From positions 1-7,911 of the forward strand of contig CAJWAH010000061.1 of NCBI GenBank assembly GCA_913020095.1: a stretch of DNA of 7,911 nt. Reading direction: 5' to 3'. The stretch is from an uncultured Synechococcus sp. Its GTDB lineage: Bacteria > Cyanobacteriota > Cyanobacteriia > PCC-6307 > Cyanobiaceae. Below the pieces are notes generated by a model that saw only the letters and a program-made list of their open reading frames with translations, was not told where the DNA came from and made no database searches. Every line of letters starts with the position of its first letter. Within the stretch, counting starts at the first letter, position 1. The position numbers and the translations under genes are program-made. Shown here in pieces: positions 6,128 to 7,911 of the stretch.

Positions 6128-6147
6128 CCGGAGCGGGTACCCTCCGG
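6128..6147. repeat. Inverted repeat in the divergent gap (CCGGAG / CTCCGG)
   Basis: CCGGAG at 6128-6133 and CTCCGG at 6142-6147 form a perfect 6-bp stem around an 8-base centre that includes the palindrome GGTACC. It sits between the divergent two-repeat Nif11 gene and the CofE-like gene, only 6 bases before the ATG at 6154. It could be an operator or an untranslated-region hairpin. There is no trailing T run on either strand, so it is not a terminator. Chance occurrence in GC-rich DNA is possible. Confidence 0.45.
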
Positions 6148-6153
6148 CCAGCA

Positions 6154-7368
6154 ATGCAATGCCACCACCGGATGAACTCACCGCTCTGCTCGCTGTTCTC
6201 CGTGCTGTTAGTGGCGCTACTGATCTTTGGGCTGACGCTGCTGTGGCTGGAGTTGCGTCACCGCTTACGGCCCCGTTCACCGCTGCAGATCAAACCGCAG
6301 AACTGGAGTGTGCAGCAGCGCAATGGGCGGCTGTTTGTTGAAGGGAGTGTGGAGATCAGCAACTCCCATCAGCGCATGGAGGTGTTTGTACCCGAGCTCA
6401 CCGTGGTGCCCACCCTGCTCGGCCGTGGTGATCTCGCCGATGTCGCCATCACCAGCCGCATCACGCCCCAACACCCCGATGAGGAAACCCGCGACGACGG
6501 CTATTGGTTCGCCTACATCGTCAAAGGCCACAAGCGCACGCAAGCAACGATCAGCTTTGAACTGCAGGGTCTTGATCTCGAGCAGCGGCTCGACACCCTC
6601 TGGGTCGACGTGCACTGGTGGAACTACGGACCCTTTGGTCGCCTGCTGCGGCGCGATGGCTTCCTGGTTCCGCTGCGCCACCCCGAACGGCTCACGGCCA
6701 GCGATGCGGTTTGGAATCCCGGCGATGGCTGCCAGGTGCTGCCGGTTCGCACCCACCTCTTAGGACGCCTTGACGACATCGAAACCGTGCTGCGCCGTTA
6801 CAGCGCTGCGGTGATGCAAAGCGGTGACATCCTCACCGTGGCCGAGAGCCCCTTGGCGGTGATGCAGGGCCGCTACCAACACCCCTCCCAACTGCAGGTC
6901 TCTGGCCTGGCGCGCCAGCTCTGCCGCGTCTTCCACCCCACCAGCAGCCTGGCCACAGCTTGCGGACTACAAACCCTGATCGATCAAGTGGGCCCAGCTC
7001 GGGTTCTGATGGCCTGGCTGATTGGCACCGCCTTGAAGTTGGTGGGCAGCAAGGGCTGGTTCTACCGACTGGCCGGCGAGCAAGCGCGGCTGATCGACGA
7101 CGTCACCGGCTCAACACCTCCCTACGACCAAACCATCGTGCTCGGTCCCGAGCGCAGCCAAGAGCTGGTTGAGCAGCTGGCGGCCTCCCTTGGCCATGGC
7201 GTCGCCGTGGTGGACGTGAACGATCTCGGCCGGGTGAAAGTGCTGGCCTCCAGCCAAGGTTGTGACGAGGCCCTGCTGGAGCGGGCACTGCGGCCCAATC
7301 CGGCCGGTAATGCCAACCAACGCACTCCGTTGGTGGTGGTGCGTCCGCAGGCGGCAGAACGTCGATAG
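6154..7368 (+). CDS. Membrane-anchored CofE-like (F420-0:glutamate ligase family) protein
   Basis: The 404-residue protein has an N-terminal membrane helix at about residues 12-32 (LCSLFSVLLVALLIFGLTLLWLE). A beta-rich domain of unknown type follows (about 45-190, e.g. LFVEGSVEISN, RMEVFVPELTVVPTLLG, TLWVDVHWWNYG). The C-terminal part (about 193-365) resembles CofE. The key stretches are VLPVRTHLLGRLDDIETVL, then GDILTVAESPLAVMQGRY (224-241), which mirrors the CofE strand-helix ending in EGR, and later PYDQTIVLGP and AVVDVNDLG (351-359). CofE adds glutamates to coenzyme F420-0. Cyanobacterial homologues carry this automatic name, but most such genomes, as far as is known, lack the complete F420 pathway, so the real substrate is open. 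The start may be ATG 6154 or ATG 6172 (residue 7); the latter leaves the membrane helix intact and would put the inverted repeat at 6128-6147 in the upstream region with normal spacing. The gene is followed after 24 bases by a GNAT-like gene. Confidence 0.8.
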   Translation: MQCHHRMNSPLCSLFSVLLVALLIFGLTLLWLELRHRLRPRSPLQIKPQNWSVQQRNGRLFVEGSVEISNSHQRMEVFVPELTVVPTLLGRGDLADVAITSRITPQHPDEETRDDGYWFAYIVKGHKRTQATISFELQGLDLEQRLDTLWVDVHWWNYGPFGRLLRRDGFLVPLRHPERLTASDAVWNPGDGCQVLPVRTHLLGRLDDIETVLRRYSAAVMQSGDILTVAESPLAVMQGRYQHPSQLQVSGLARQLCRVFHPTSSLATACGLQTLIDQVGPARVLMAWLIGTALKLVGSKGWFYRLAGEQARLIDDVTGSTPPYDQTIVLGPERSQELVEQLAASLGHGVAVVDVNDLGRVKVLASSQGCDEALLERALRPNPAGNANQRTPLVVVRPQAAERR

Positions 7369-7377
7369 CATCCAGGC

Positions 7378-7385
7378 AGGAAGGG
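7378..7385 (+). promoter_or_regulatory. Shine-Dalgarno site of the GNAT-like gene
   Basis: AGGAAGGG ends 7 bases before the ATG at 7393, within the 24-base gap after the CofE-like gene. It supports that start, and it is the best ribosome binding site in the window. Confidence 0.6.
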
Positions 7386-7392
7386 TTGCGCG

Positions 7393-7911
7393 ATGGCCAT
7401 TGGCCCTCAGTGCGAACTGCTGAAGCTGCAACCGCTGGGGCTCCAACACCTGGCGTTGCTTCAAGGCGCCCGTTGGCAACCCCTACGCCCTCGGCTGCAG
7501 CAACTGCTGCTTCAGCAGTGGCCCCAACGGCTGAACAAGCTGATCAACAGATCCGCCAGCTCACCGCCAGTGGCCCTGGTGGCCTTACATCCCACAGGTG
7601 GCCTCGCTGGCCTGCTGGTGGCCGAGCCCTGCAACCGCCGCGGCACCTGCTGGCGAATCGATGAGCTGCTGCTGGAAGACGAGGTGCAAAGCCGCACCGA
7701 CACCACGATCCTGCTGATTCGTGAGGTGATTCAACGGGTGCCAGGCGCCCTCAGCTGGATTGCCCGCGCCGGCAGCCATGACACCCCCGTGCTGGCGGCC
7801 CTGCGTGAACAGGGCTTCCAAACCCTGCAACAGCAGCAGGTGTGGCGCCTGAGCAGCGCTGAACAGCTGCAGAACTGCCAGCAACTACCAGGACAGCTCA
7901 AGCTCGAGACG
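7393..7911 (+). CDS. GNAT-like acetyltransferase (partial, runs off window end)
   Basis: From the ATG at 7393 (MAIGPQCELLKLQPLG) the frame stays open for 173 codons to the last base. The layout suggests a GNAT N-acetyltransferase fold. LVALHPTGGLAGLLVAEP (62-79) and TCWRIDELLL (85-94) look like the central strands, TTILLIREVIQRV (104-116) is the following helix, and LSWIARAGSHDTPVLAALREQGF (120-142) matches the last part, where a strand is followed by the helix and G-F turn. The acetyl-CoA pyrophosphate loop R/Q-x-x-G-x-G/A is not clearly present, so acetyl-CoA binding should not be assumed. The N-terminal 55 residues are Leu/Gln-rich and helical. The gene sits close behind the CofE-like gene and is probably co-transcribed. 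The acceptor substrate is unknown. The assignment rests on fold pattern only. Confidence 0.7.
   Translation, partial: MAIGPQCELLKLQPLGLQHLALLQGARWQPLRPRLQQLLLQQWPQRLNKLINRSASSPPVALVALHPTGGLAGLLVAEPCNRRGTCWRIDELLLEDEVQSRTDTTILLIREVIQRVPGALSWIARAGSHDTPVLAALREQGFQTLQQQQVWRLSSAEQLQNCQQLPGQLKLET

Noticed and set aside
6138..6143. TACCCT as a -10 element for the CofE-like gene.
   Set aside because: It matches TATAAT weakly, and no -35-like hexamer sits at a suitable distance. It is part of the inverted repeat.

Overview
The window looks like chromosomal DNA of a marine or brackish picocyanobacterium (Synechococcus/Cyanobium type). It is GC-rich, genes are packed almost end to end on both strands, and several families are typical of cyanobacteria: a CSP41-like epimerase homologue, a DUF3685-type protein, a thylakoid thioredoxin-fold protein of the photosystem I accumulation type, Nif11-domain small proteins and a membrane-anchored CofE-like protein. 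No rRNA, tRNA, CRISPR array, insertion sequence or phage gene was seen. No gene-free stretch exceeds about 80 bases.

Left part (1-1997). A two-CBS-domain protein is read leftwards and cut by the window start. Its start lies only about 35 bases from the divergent start of a small CDP-alcohol phosphatidyltransferase (PgsA-like). That gene ends tail to tail, with a 10-base overlap, against a leftward CSP41-like short-chain dehydrogenase/reductase family gene.

Central part (1998-5369). Four rightward genes form a tight string: hisA (histidine biosynthesis), a Fur-family regulator lacking the usual structural zinc cysteines, a 539-residue protein with a degenerate receiver-like N-terminus (DUF3685 type), and an exported cysteine-free thioredoxin-fold protein. 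The last three are joined by stop/start overlaps (ATGA and TTGA), which suggests translational coupling. The regulator, the pseudo-receiver protein and the probable photosystem I factor may therefore share a physiological role, but this is inference from gene order.

Right part (5370-7911). Two leftward small genes encode Nif11-type helical proteins, one with a single domain and one with two clear internal repeats. Neither has a recognisable peptide core. A 64-base divergent gap containing a perfect 6-bp-stem inverted repeat separates them from a rightward membrane-anchored protein with a CofE (F420-0:glutamate ligase)-like C-terminal half. It is followed by a GNAT-like gene that runs off the window end.

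Most of the window is ordinary core or lineage-core DNA. The points most worth a second look are the CofE-like fusion with no F420 genes visible, the divergent Nif11 pair, and the regulator/pseudo-receiver/cysteine-free thioredoxin-fold trio.
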